Shown: piece after piece, positions 26,484 to 35,954 of the stretch | Numbering within the stretch: the first letter of the stretch is position 1 | Layout of the letters: each line of letters begins with the position of its first letter | From: an uncultured Verrucomicrobiae bacterium | Lineage (GTDB): Bacteria; Verrucomicrobiota; Verrucomicrobiia; Limisphaerales; UBA1100 | NCBI GenBank assembly: GCA_937775205.1 | Contig: CALKBX010000005.1 | Coordinates: forward strand, 419,423-483,422 | Direction of reading: 5' to 3' | Length of the DNA stretch: 64,000 nt | Translations under genes and position numbers: made by a program | The notes under the pieces: generated by a model | Databases searched by the model: none | What the model saw: the letters and a program-made list of their open reading frames with translations, nothing else | Told to the model about the DNA's origin: nothing

Positions 26484-26654
26484 TCATTTGCCAATCGGCT
26501 TCAGCGCGGCGGTGGCGACGTGGGCGGTGATGCCGGTTTCGCTTTGGACGACGGAGTAGCTGCCGGCCTTGCGCACCAGCTTCACGCGCGTGCCGGGCTT
26601 GAATTTGCCTTCCGGCGGGCGCGCCTGTTGCGGGCCGCCGAGGTAATAATGCAC
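26484..26654 (-). CDS. Small SH3-like protein (possibly a truncated remnant)
   Basis: This frame ends with PPEGKFKPGTRVKLVRKAGSY and SVVQSETGITAHVATAALKPIG, a pattern like a bacterial SH3 domain. A GTG at 26654 (VHYYLGGPQQARPPEG) would give 56 residues. The frame is open further upstream, and a two-base change around 26700 would give a natural start MAKSNGPF. The region is full of frameshifts from the neighbouring DUF1579 remnant, so the exact start is unsure. It may be the broken end of a separate gene of about 73 residues. Confidence 0.45.
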   Translation of the reverse strand: MHYYLGGPQQARPPEGKFKPGTRVKLVRKAGSYSVVQSETGITAHVATAALKPIGK

Positions 26655-26704
26655 GCCGCCGAGGCCGGCGATGGTGTGGGTAAAGGGGCCGTTGGATTTT
26701 GCGC

Positions 26705-27271
26705 CATTATTATTTTCCGATCGCGCCGTTTGTAAACGGCCTCCATCATCAAGACTTTGCGTTTGCCGGAGGTGTCGTACATATGAAAATCTTTGTGTTG
26801 GCGTCCTTGATTTCCGTGACTTGCAGGTAGTAATCATTCGCTTTTTCATGGGGTCATAGGCTTTGCCGATCATCGTGTTGAGGTGGCCGTTCTTTTCGCA
26901 TTGACCCTCGGAGATGAGCATCACGCTCGCAACGGAATCGGTCCAGACGCCGGTGTAGTGTTTTTTGTGTGCCTCATAGCCGAGCACGCCGTGGCCGTTG
27001 AATTTCATGCCAGCACAGTGCCAGTGAAATTGCTGATGAGCCAAAAGCCGCCGGGTTGCATTCTGGCAATCTCAACGCCGGTGCCATCCATCACTTGGCC
27101 GGGGGCGTGGTGCATTTTCAATTTAACATCCCACGTACCGGCCATCATTTTCAAATGCTGGTGATGTTCGCCTGGCTTTTCCATTTCCGGCGGTGCGTCC
27201 TGAGCAGGAAAAAACGGCGCGAACAGCAGGGCCGCGCACGCGTGGAGTGTTTTTAATGTGAGTGTTGACAT
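26705..27271 (-). pseudogene. DUF1579-family secreted protein, multiply frameshifted
   Basis: The start at 27271 gives a signal peptide (MSTLTLKTLHACAALLFAPF) and the DUF1579 core KMMAGTWDVKLKMHHAPGQ and GGFWLISNFTG. The frame then breaks near 27005-27012 and resumes as MKFNGHGVLGYEAHKKHYTGVW. It breaks again near 26850, after AYDPMKK, and resumes as NDYYLQVTEIKDANTKIF. A third break near 26780 precedes YDTSGKRKVLMMEAVYKRRD. All pieces are in the order expected for one protein of about 180 residues. Three or more frameshifts mean it cannot make a normal product. Confidence 0.72.
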
Positions 27272-27316
27272 GTGGCAACGCTATCGCAATAGCCCGCGCG
27301 CAAGCATTGCGCGGCG

Positions 27317-27688
27317 TTATTGCGGCAGGAAGCGAATGGAAAGTGGGTACACCGCCAGCTCGCCTTTGGTGGCTTGGTAGGTGGCGCGCAGGATGAGGAT
27401 GAGGTTCAGATACGTCCAAGCGCGCAGGCCGATGTGGCCCAGCGTCGTCACAGGGCCGAGGGGGATTTGCGTGAGGATGAACAGCGCCACGAAATAAACC
27501 GTCATCGAGATTTGAAAATTCAGCGCCGCGCGGCCGTGGCGATCCACGCTTCGCGAAGCTCCCTTGCGGATGAACCACACGATCAACGGCCCGATGACGT
27601 TCGCCAACGGGATGCCCACCACCAGCACCAACGGCGACAGGTGGCACAGCACCTCTCCCGTTCGCCCTTGCTGTTCGGTTTGTTCCAC
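27317..27688 (-). CDS. DUF4870-family membrane protein
   Basis: A 123-residue protein from GTG 27688 (EQTEQQGRTGEVLCHLSPLV). A TTG at 27745 would add 19 residues that the family lacks. CHLSPLVLVVGIPLANVIGPLIVWFIRK, the HGRAALNFQIS motif and later hydrophobic stretches are the DUF4870/Tic20-like signature. It is an inner-membrane protein of unknown role with three or four helices. Start choice is uncertain: neither start has a Shine-Dalgarno site. Confidence 0.75.
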   Translation of the reverse strand: MEQTEQQGRTGEVLCHLSPLVLVVGIPLANVIGPLIVWFIRKGASRSVDRHGRAALNFQISMTVYFVALFILTQIPLGPVTTLGHIGLRAWTYLNLILILRATYQATKGELAVYPLSIRFLPQ

Positions 27689-27751
27689 CGCGCAGATGTA
27701 GCCGCGCGCGGTGCCGAAGGCAAGCGCAACCCTGCCGGTGGGCAACGAGCA

Positions 27752-27780
27752 TTGACTTTTCCGCTAAAAAGCGTATTAGA
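27752..27780 (+). promoter_or_regulatory. Probable sigma-70-type promoter for the 27800 gene
   Basis: TTGACT (27752-27757) and ATTAGA (27775-27780) are separated by 17 nt. The start of the small secreted gene lies 20 nt downstream of the -10 box, after a strong AAGGAGGG ribosome-binding site (27787-27794). The site lies in the divergent gap with the DUF4870 gene. Confidence 0.45.
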
Positions 27781-27799
27781 AACTGCAAGGAGGGTTGAT

Positions 27800-28099
27800 A
27801 TGAATCATATTAGCAAATACCTAGTGGTGGGGTTGGCGGCAATATTTCTGCTGACGGAAAAAGCAAATGCAAATCCGGCGGGTTCCGGCAAGTCCGTGCC
27901 CGCGATTGTGGCCGACGTGGTGATCTGCCGGCCATTGGGCCTGTGCGCGTTGGTGGCGGGCAGCGCGTTTTACGTGGTGTCGCTGCCGTTCACCATTCCC
28001 GCAGGCGGGCAGGAGGAAGCCAAGCGCAACCTCGTGATGTACCCGTACCATTACACCTTCACCCGGCAGTTGGGTGAGTTTCAAGATGAAGATTTGTAA
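27800..28099 (+). CDS. Small secreted protein with 'SLPF...TFxRxLGE' motif
   Basis: A 99-residue protein from ATG 27800, chosen for the perfect AAGGAGGG at 27787-27794; the frame is open much further upstream, but without similarity. Residues 1-25 are a signal peptide (LVVGLAAIFLLTEKANA). VADVVICRPLGLCALVAGSAFYVVSLPFTIP is a helical hairpin, and HYTFTRQLGEF closes the protein. The pattern resembles small inner-membrane/periplasmic proteins widespread in proteobacteria; the function is unknown. Its end overlaps the downstream methyltransferase start by 14 nt. Confidence 0.75.
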   Translation: MNHISKYLVVGLAAIFLLTEKANANPAGSGKSVPAIVADVVICRPLGLCALVAGSAFYVVSLPFTIPAGGQEEAKRNLVMYPYHYTFTRQLGEFQDEDL

Positions 28100-28847
28100 A
28101 CTATTAATACTAACCACCGGCCTCGCCGGAATGGCCGTGGCGCAGAATGATCCTCCTGCGCCCGCGCCATTTGGACCGGTCACATTGCCCGGCACAGACG
28201 CCCTGTATCAACAGCTGCTCAAACCCAATGTCGAAGGCATCGGCAAATTTTATTTGGGCCGGCAAATTTCCCACGTGATGGGGCACCAAGCCGCGCGTTG
28301 GCTCGAGCGCCCCGAACGCGAACGCGAGGAACACACCGCTGAAATGATCCGCTGCCTCAAGCTGCAGCCCGGCGATCAAGTGGCCGATATCGGCGTGGGC
28401 ACCGGCTACATCGCCCGCCATATGGCCAAAGTCATCGGCGAAAAAGGAGCCGTGCACGGCGTGGACATCCAGCCCGAAATGCTCGCCCTCCTTGCCAAGA
28501 AAATGAAAGACGCCGGCATCACAAACGTGAAAGGCGTGCTCGGTACCATCAGCGATCCCAAGCTGCCGCCTAATTCGATGGATCTCGTCATCATGGTCGA
28601 TGTCTACCACGAATTTTCCCACCCCTACGAAATGATGGCCGGCATCGTCAAGGGCCTCAAAGTGGGCGGCCGCATCGCCTTCGTCGAATACCGCGGCGAA
28701 GATCCCAAAGTCCCCATCAAACGCCTTCATAAAATGACCGAAGCCCAAGTCAAAAAAGAAGCCGCTCTCTTCCCGCTCAAGCACGTCGAGACCTATAAAA
28801 AACTCCCGTGGCAACACGTGGTGTTTTTTGAAAAGGTGAGACACTGA
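28086..28847 (+). CDS. Secreted class I SAM-dependent methyltransferase
   Basis: A 253-residue protein from ATG 28086 (MKICKLLILTTGLAGMAVAQ), giving a clean signal peptide; a GTG at 28074 would put charged residues ahead of it. The SAM-binding motif GDQVADIGVGTGYIARHMAKVIG, an acidic VHGVDIQPEML second strand and DLVIMVDVYHEF make a Rossmann methyltransferase fold. A signal peptide on a methyltransferase is unusual because SAM is cytosolic, yet such proteins recur in Planctomycetes/Verrucomicrobia. The stop overlaps nothing; an inverted repeat follows. Confidence 0.85.
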   Translation: MKICKLLILTTGLAGMAVAQNDPPAPAPFGPVTLPGTDALYQQLLKPNVEGIGKFYLGRQISHVMGHQAARWLERPEREREEHTAEMIRCLKLQPGDQVADIGVGTGYIARHMAKVIGEKGAVHGVDIQPEMLALLAKKMKDAGITNVKGVLGTISDPKLPPNSMDLVIMVDVYHEFSHPYEMMAGIVKGLKVGGRIAFVEYRGEDPKVPIKRLHKMTEAQVKKEAALFPLKHVETYKKLPWQHVVFFEKVRH

Positions 28848-28858
28848 TTTCACAGATT

Positions 28859-28894
28859 TTCACGGATTCAAAACCATCGGTGTAAATCCGTGAA
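28859..28894 (+). repeat. Intergenic inverted repeat of the 'aatccgtgaa' type
   Basis: TTCACGGATT (28859-28868) and AATCCGTGAA (28885-28894) are perfect ten-base complements around a 16-nt loop. AATCCGTG is then repeated directly (28895-28901 area). The sequence reads like the word-type filler seen in other gaps of this window. It could act as a bidirectional terminator between the methyltransferase and the DksA-like gene, but there is no long T-run. Confidence 0.55.
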
Positions 28895-28909
28895 ATCCGT
28901 GTCAAAAAA

Positions 28910-29239
28910 ATGACCCCCGAACGCCAAGCTCATTTCCGCGAACGCCTGCTCGCGTTGGAAAAAGAAATCCAAGTTGACCTCGTCGCCAGCAAGGATGCCT
29001 CCGGCGTGGTGGAGCTCGACACCGCCATCGGCCGCCTCTCGCGGATGGACGCGATGCAAAACCAGCAAATGGCCCTCGAACTGCGCCGCCGTCAGGAACA
29101 ACAACTCCAACGCATCACCAACGCCCTCAAGCGCATCACCCAAAACCGCTACGGCTTCTGCGGTCGCTGCAAACAACCCATTGCCGAGGAACGCCTCGAA
29201 ATTTCCCCCGATGCGGTGATGTGTGTGCGCTGCGCCTAG
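28910..29239 (+). CDS. DksA/TraR-type zinc-finger protein
   Basis: A 109-residue protein. Residues 1-75 form a long amphipathic helical region with VELDTAIGRLSRMDAMQNQQMALE, which matches small TraR/DksA relatives, and a C-terminal zinc finger (CGRCKQPI and CVRC, about residues 84-108). DksA-like proteins bind the RNA polymerase secondary channel; the Asp-Ala tip motif at the coiled-coil is DAMQ here. A decayed partial copy lies at 30824-30968, on the other side of the next gene. Confidence 0.87.
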   Translation: MTPERQAHFRERLLALEKEIQVDLVASKDASGVVELDTAIGRLSRMDAMQNQQMALELRRRQEQQLQRITNALKRITQNRYGFCGRCKQPIAEERLEISPDAVMCVRCA

Positions 29240-29295
29240 ATTTATACAAAGGGGATTGTAGTGCAGTTTTGGAATTGCGTGGTTAAGATTCAGGC

Positions 29296-30819
29296 GTGCA
29301 ACGCAAAACTCTGTTTTCTCTGGGCCTATTGTTGCTCGCAAGTGCGGCACTGTGCGCGGATGGATGGAACCAATTCCGCGGGCCCGACGGCTCCGGCATC
29401 GCACCGGACAGTCGCCCTCCCATCAAGATTGATGCCGCCAAGCCCACGTGGAAAATCGCCCTTCCGCCAGGCCATTCCGCGCCGGTGCTTTCGGCCCGGC
29501 GGATCTTCATCACCGGTCTGGAGCAGGGCCGTCTGGTCACGTTGGCATTTGACAAGGCCACCGGCAAACCCGCATGGCGGCGTGCAGCTCCCATGGCGGT
29601 CATCGAGCGTGTGCACACGGCCAACAGTCCCGCTGCGCCATCGGCCTTGGTGGACAAGGATCGGGTGTTTGTCTGGTTCGGCTCATTCGGGCTGTTGTGC
29701 TATGACCACGATGGCAGGGAGTTGTGGCGCAAACCCATCCCCACGCCTCGCACGCTTTACGGCACCTCCACCTCGCCCATCGCGCACCGGGACAAATTGA
29801 TTCTCGTGCTGGACAACGACGCCAACCTGCCGCGCAGCCGGTTGAGCCAGTCGAAGATCATCGCGCTGCACAAGGCCACGGGCAAGCTCGCGTGGGAAAC
29901 CCCGCGGCCGTTTCATCGCAGCGGCTGGTCCACGCCCACGGTTTGGCGCCACGGGGATACGGAGGAACTGGTGGTGTTGGGCAACGGCCGTTTGTGCGGG
30001 TACGATTTGTCAACCGGACAGGAGCGATGGTTTGTGAAGGGATTTTCGCGCGAGACTATTTCCTCACCGGTGACGGGCAATGGCATGGTGTTTGCCTCCG
30101 CCTCAAAACGCGGCGGTGGCGGCAATGCGAAGGTGGACCCGGAGCCGTTCTGGAAATCGGTGATTCACTTCGACCAGAACCGCGACGGCAAACTGCAGCG
30201 CAAGGAAATGACCGGCCACTTCACGTTTCCCTTCCGGCCCGAGCTGCCGTACGGGCATCCCGGCTACGGCATGCCGCTGCCGGCGGACAAGCAGCAGCGC
30301 GCCCGCCGGCTCGACGGCATTTTTGGCTGGATGGACAAGAACCGCGACGGCGCTTGGACGCGCGAGGAATTCAACGCCAACTTTTCTCACGGCAGCGGCA
30401 AGCCCCTGCTCGTCGCCATTCGCCCCGGCGGCCGGGGCGACATCACTTCGAGCCACGTGAAATGGGAACTCAACCGCGGCATCCCGGAAATCCCCTCGCC
30501 GGCGTTTTATCAAAACCACATTTACATGGTGCGCAGCGGCGGCCTTCTCTCAGCGGTGGATGCGCGCAACGGCAAGGTGCTCTACAGCGAACGCCTCGGT
30601 GGCCCCGGCCAATACAGCGCCTCACCGGTGATCGCCAACGGTCGATTGTATCTTGCCTCCGAGCCGGGGCAGATAACGGTCGTGAAAACAGGCGGCAAGT
30701 TTGAGATCCTCCACCAACACAAGCTCGGTGAACCCATCCACGTGACGCCCGCGCTGGATAAAAACACAATTTACATCCGCAGCGCCCGGCATCTATGGGC
30801 GTTTCGGAACAAGAATTAA
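29296..30819 (+). CDS. Secreted PQQ-type beta-propeller with embedded EF-hand pair
   Basis: Start GTG 29296 (MQRKTLFSLGLLLLASAALCADGWNQFRGP) gives a signal peptide and the propeller start. Blades: FDKATGKPAWRR, YDHDGRELWRK, LHKATGKLAWETP, YDLSTGQERWFV, VDARNGKVLYSE. Two calcium-binding-type EF loops interrupt the propeller: DQNRDGKLQRKE at about residue 293 and DKNRDGAWTREE at about 347. Each has the DxNxDG pattern with a final Glu. The EF pair probably ties the fold to calcium or mediates contacts. The gene lies between the DksA-like gene and its decayed duplicate. Confidence 0.88.
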   Translation: MQRKTLFSLGLLLLASAALCADGWNQFRGPDGSGIAPDSRPPIKIDAAKPTWKIALPPGHSAPVLSARRIFITGLEQGRLVTLAFDKATGKPAWRRAAPMAVIERVHTANSPAAPSALVDKDRVFVWFGSFGLLCYDHDGRELWRKPIPTPRTLYGTSTSPIAHRDKLILVLDNDANLPRSRLSQSKIIALHKATGKLAWETPRPFHRSGWSTPTVWRHGDTEELVVLGNGRLCGYDLSTGQERWFVKGFSRETISSPVTGNGMVFASASKRGGGGNAKVDPEPFWKSVIHFDQNRDGKLQRKEMTGHFTFPFRPELPYGHPGYGMPLPADKQQRARRLDGIFGWMDKNRDGAWTREEFNANFSHGSGKPLLVAIRPGGRGDITSSHVKWELNRGIPEIPSPAFYQNHIYMVRSGGLLSAVDARNGKVLYSERLGGPGQYSASPVIANGRLYLASEPGQITVVKTGGKFEILHQHKLGEPIHVTPALDKNTIYIRSARHLWAFRNKN

Positions 30820-30823
30820 ATCC

Positions 30824-30968
30824 GGCCGCCTCTCGCGGATGGACGCCACAGCAAAACCAGCAAATGGCTCTCAAGCTGCGCCGCCGTCAGGAATAGCAAC
30901 TCCAACCCATCGCCGAAGACCGCCTCGAGATTTCACCCGATGTGGTGATGTGCGTGAAGTGCGCGTGA
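30824..30968 (+). pseudogene. Partial duplicate of the DksA-type gene
   Basis: Nearly the same words as the intact gene at 28910-29239: GGCCGCCTCTCGCGGATGGA, then 'aaaaccagcaaatgg' and 'ctgcgccgccgtcagga', and finally the zinc-finger end (gatgtggtgatgtgcgtgaa). An internal TAG has replaced a Gln codon (near 30895). The middle, with the first zinc CxxC pair, is missing; the join falls at a CAAC shared by both deletion borders in the intact gene. It is a dead fragment left by a duplication. Confidence 0.88.
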
Positions 30969-30971
30969 AGT

Positions 30972-32225
30972 TTACCCGACGGTTATCGGCGATTTCTGGA
31001 TCGCGTTGCGGCCGGATTTCCCGAAAGGGCGGGGCAGGGGTTGGGCGTTCCCTTTCAAATCAATCGTGCGGCAGTAAACGTTGTACTCGCCCGGCGCCAC
31101 ATCCTTCAGCAGCGTGGCCCAGTGGGCGATGGTGTAGCGCAGGGGCCATTCCTTGGGTCGGCCCGCCTCAGTAAAAAACCGCACATCCGCCGGCAGCTTG
31201 CCGTCCGGCAAATCCCCGCCCCATTTTTCAGGCGGCGGCAGGATCGTGGCGTCCTGCCACGGCGCCTTGGTGAAGTAGGGATCGTCCTTGGGCCACGGCT
31301 TGTTCTTCGGTTGAATCCACACCTGCGCCTTGCTCACTCCGCCCACGCCCACCTGCGCGAGGCCCGTCACCGGGATAGGCACGCCCGCCTTTTCCTTGAG
31401 CGGTTTGTACACAAACCGGGCCATTGATTTCATCCAGCTATCAATGTCGTTGTTGCCGCCCGCGTAGGTGTCATTGGCCTGATGATTGTTGGTGATCACC
31501 ACGGTCTTCAGCCACTTCACCGATTTAAAACCATAGGCATCGGGCACCAGCATCCGCACCGGCCCGCCACGCCGGCCGCTGAGCCATTGGCCGTTGAGTT
31601 TGTAGCAGAGCATCACCGGGTTATCGCCGGGCGGATCCTCCAGTATCCGGCCCACCGGCAGCGAGCTTTGGAAACGCTGTTTCGGGTCGTCATTGTGGTG
31701 CCCGTAGTAAAACACCCGCCGGATATTGGCCGTTGGCTTGGTAAGCCACAGCACCTCGCGCAATGGCACACCCTCCCATAAGCCCATGCCCAGCGGTTTG
31801 CTCATGTTATTGCAGCTCATGATTTTAAGAAACCGAACAGCGTGTTTTTCCGCCAGCTTCATGAGCGCCGCGAAATCCAGTGCATTACCTTTCGCGCGAG
31901 TGAGGGGATTGGACAGCACCGAATTGCTCTTAGCATCGCCGATCACCTCCAGCTTCCACGTCTTGCGCTCCAGCCCGATCTCCAGTCGCTTTTCCAAGGG
32001 CAACGTATAGGGCAGTGGTTTGCCGCGCTCCACCGTGCCAAATTCCTTGGCGTACGTGAGATACTCCAAATCCTCCGTGGCATCCGCAAGAATCTCCGCA
32101 TCCCCTGCCCACAAGGAGTGCCCCTGAACTGCTGCCAACCCCGCTGCACCCATCCCCAAAAAATAACGCCGCGTCACCTCAAGATGTTGACGCTGTAAAT
32201 CGGCGGAAAGCGGTTGTGTTTTCAT
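30972..32225 (-). CDS. Molybdopterin-dependent oxidoreductase (YedY/sulfite-oxidase family)
   Basis: A 417-residue protein with a twin-arginine-type leader (EVTRRYFLGMGAAGLAAV, residues 17-34), implying export of the folded cofactor enzyme to the periplasm. The Mo-binding Cys is in IMSCNNMSKPLG; GRRGGPVRMLVPDAYGFKSVKWL and NDTYAGGNNDID match the MoCo domain of the sulfite oxidase fold. YedY relatives repair methionine sulfoxide; the substrate here is unknown. The C-terminal region lacks a membrane anchor. Confidence 0.87.
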   Translation of the reverse strand: MKTQPLSADLQRQHLEVTRRYFLGMGAAGLAAVQGHSLWAGDAEILADATEDLEYLTYAKEFGTVERGKPLPYTLPLEKRLEIGLERKTWKLEVIGDAKSNSVLSNPLTRAKGNALDFAALMKLAEKHAVRFLKIMSCNNMSKPLGMGLWEGVPLREVLWLTKPTANIRRVFYYGHHNDDPKQRFQSSLPVGRILEDPPGDNPVMLCYKLNGQWLSGRRGGPVRMLVPDAYGFKSVKWLKTVVITNNHQANDTYAGGNNDIDSWMKSMARFVYKPLKEKAGVPIPVTGLAQVGVGGVSKAQVWIQPKNKPWPKDDPYFTKAPWQDATILPPPEKWGGDLPDGKLPADVRFFTEAGRPKEWPLRYTIAHWATLLKDVAPGEYNVYCRTIDLKGNAQPLPRPFGKSGRNAIQKSPITVG

Positions 32226-32401
32226 AGCTCCCCAAATACTAACCGGTTCTCCGTCGGGCGCAAACCTGAAGTCAGCCGGCGATTATGCCTGTCACTTTTG
32301 CCACCCCCGAAGACAAGCTTGATTTCTAGATAGCAAGATCCCAGCAGGAGGGATTAGGTATGATTGCAATTCAGCCATCAATAAGCTAAGGAAGTCAAAG
32401 C

Positions 32402-32745
32402 ATGAAATACTTACTGATACTAGGGTTGCTAATTGCCGGGTGTCAGATTGGAAGTCCTGATTTGATTCTGCTAACTCTAGAGAGAAGGTTATTGGGGAAT
32501 ATAATAGTACTGAAGGTTCCGCTCGGTATTAAGAGGCGATAATGTTGCAGAGATTTGTGATAAATCAACAGCTAGGTGGAGTATCGTTAACAATGAGGTG
32601 TTCTTAGATAAGCAGGGCCTTCTCCAAACTTATTATAGAATTCAGCTTAACGGGGATTAGCATAGTTGCTGTTACTATCCTTGGCAATAGGAACGATTTA
32701 CTAACAAAAGACTTTACGCTGTATAAGAAGCTCAGAAAAGACTGA
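32402..32745 (+). pseudogene. Decayed lipoprotein gene in an AT-rich island
   Basis: ATG 32402 begins a clear lipoprotein signal (LILGLLIAGC lipobox). The open frame stops at 32542 after 46 residues. Other frames then carry pieces that make one protein in order: SREKVIGEYNSTEGSARY, EICDKSTARWSIVNNEVFLD, GLLQTYYRIQLNGD, and IVAVTILGNRNDLLTKDFTL. These match the order of small lipoproteins that sense nothing recognisable (VxGEY...W.IVN.EV...L.Y.I...G). At least three frame breaks or stops are needed. Base composition is AT-rich compared with the surroundings, which suggests foreign origin. The rest of the 32226-32819 gap holds no gene I can support. Confidence 0.68.
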
Positions 32746-32819
32746 GTATGCCCTTGGGAAAGATCACCCCAAAAAGGAATTAATATTTCAAGTGGATTAT
32801 GCAGTGAGGCAGGGGCTGC

Positions 32820-34524
<1,705 letters not shown>

Positions 34525-34550
34525 GTTCAGTTGGTGTTAGCTTTTGTAAA

Positions 34551-35846
34551 TCAACCGGAGGGGGGATCCAGTTGATTTTCAGACGACGCGATGATGGTTG
34601 CCACCGCGGAATCTCCGGTGACGTTAACCACCGTGCGGCACATGTCAAGAATGCGGTCCACGCCGAGGATAAGGGCAATGCCTTCGCCGGGGACGTTGAT
34701 GGCTTCGAGGATTACAATGAGCATCACAATGCCCGCTCCGGGCACGGCGGCGGTGCCGATGGAGGCGAGCACGGCGGTGAAAACAATGGTGACTTGCGCG
34801 GCCAACGTAAGCTCGATGCCGCTGGCTTGGGCGATGAATACGGCGGCCACTGCTTGGTAAAGGGCGGTGCCGTCCATATTGATGGTGGCGCCGAGCGGCA
34901 ACACGAAGGAGGAAACTTCTTTGGATGCGCCGAGGTTTTCCTCCGCGCATTTCATGGTGACAGGCAGGGTGGCGCCGCTGCTGCTGGTGGAGAAAGCCAG
35001 CAACTGCGCCTGGCCGATGCCTTTGAAAAATTGTTTGATGGAAAGCGGCGTGAGCAGTTTGATCAAACCTAGGTAAACAATCCCGGCGTGCAGCGCGAGG
35101 CCGATGATGACGGCGGCGCAATACCAACCGAGCGAACCGAGCAGCGAAATAATTTGCGAGGGGTCGTCCTTGGCCATCGTGTTGATGGTGTCGGCGATAA
35201 GCGCGAACACGCCGATCGGCGCCATCAGCATGATGAGATGCACCACTTTGATGACCACTTCCTGTAGGCCGGCGAACACATCGTAAATGGGTTTCCGTTT
35301 TCGTTCCTCAACCAAAACCAGCGCCGCGCCAAAGAGCAGGCTGGCGAAGACCACTTGCAGCATCGCGCGATTGTTGCCGGAAGCTTCGAGAAAATTGCTG
35401 GGCACCATATCCACCAAGGGCTGGAGAGGGCCGCGCTTTTGGGTTTCGGCAGCGACATCGCTGCGTTTGGCCACGTCGGATTTATATTGTTCCTGAAGTT
35501 GCAGTCGCGTTTCCTCTGGAAGTTTCTTGCCGGGGTTGATGGTGTTGACGACGAGCAAACCGATCGTGACCGCCACGGCAGTGGTGGCGAGGTACAGCCC
35601 AATCGTCTTGCCGCCCATTCGCGAAAGTTTTTTGAAATCCGACAGCGAAGCCACGCCGCACACGAGCGAGGCGAGCACCAGCGGCATGGCAATAAGCTTG
35701 AGGAGGTTGATGAAAATTTTACCGAAAGGCGCAACCCAGTTTGCGGTGAACCCGCCCCAGCCCCAGTTCGCGGCGGCGATCCCGTACAGTGTGCCCAGCA
35801 GGAGGCCGAGGATGATTTGCCAATGGAGTTGCTTGTACCAAGCCAT
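34551..35846 (-). CDS. Dicarboxylate/amino acid:cation symporter (DAACS family)
   Basis: A 431-residue membrane protein with eight or so helices and two re-entrant loops, as in GltP/DctA. STSSGATLPVTMKCAEENLG is the substrate-binding Ser-rich hairpin, and LGATINMDGTALYQ is the TM7 NMDGT motif for sodium/proton. It likely takes up glutamate, aspartate or C4-dicarboxylates. A 60-residue loop (KLPEETRLQLQEQYKSD) in the first half is longer than in E. coli GltP. Confidence 0.93.
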   Translation of the reverse strand: MAWYKQLHWQIILGLLLGTLYGIAAANWGWGGFTANWVAPFGKIFINLLKLIAMPLVLASLVCGVASLSDFKKLSRMGGKTIGLYLATTAVAVTIGLLVVNTINPGKKLPEETRLQLQEQYKSDVAKRSDVAAETQKRGPLQPLVDMVPSNFLEASGNNRAMLQVVFASLLFGAALVLVEERKRKPIYDVFAGLQEVVIKVVHLIMLMAPIGVFALIADTINTMAKDDPSQIISLLGSLGWYCAAVIIGLALHAGIVYLGLIKLLTPLSIKQFFKGIGQAQLLAFSTSSSGATLPVTMKCAEENLGASKEVSSFVLPLGATINMDGTALYQAVAAVFIAQASGIELTLAAQVTIVFTAVLASIGTAAVPGAGIVMLIVILEAINVPGEGIALILGVDRILDMCRTVVNVTGDSAVATIIASSENQLDPPSG

Positions 35847-35954
35847 GTGGGCGCGAGTCTACGGGCGCGGTTGCCTCAACGAAAGGGCAAAAATCTTGTT
35901 TATTAAACTCATTACGGGCATGCTCCCGCGCCCTCAAGGGAATCAGGAAACAAC

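Noticed and set aside
28841..28909. Possible tRNA or small RNA between methyltransferase and DksA-like genes
   Set aside because: The inverted repeat does not fold as a cloverleaf and has no anticodon or T-loop signature.
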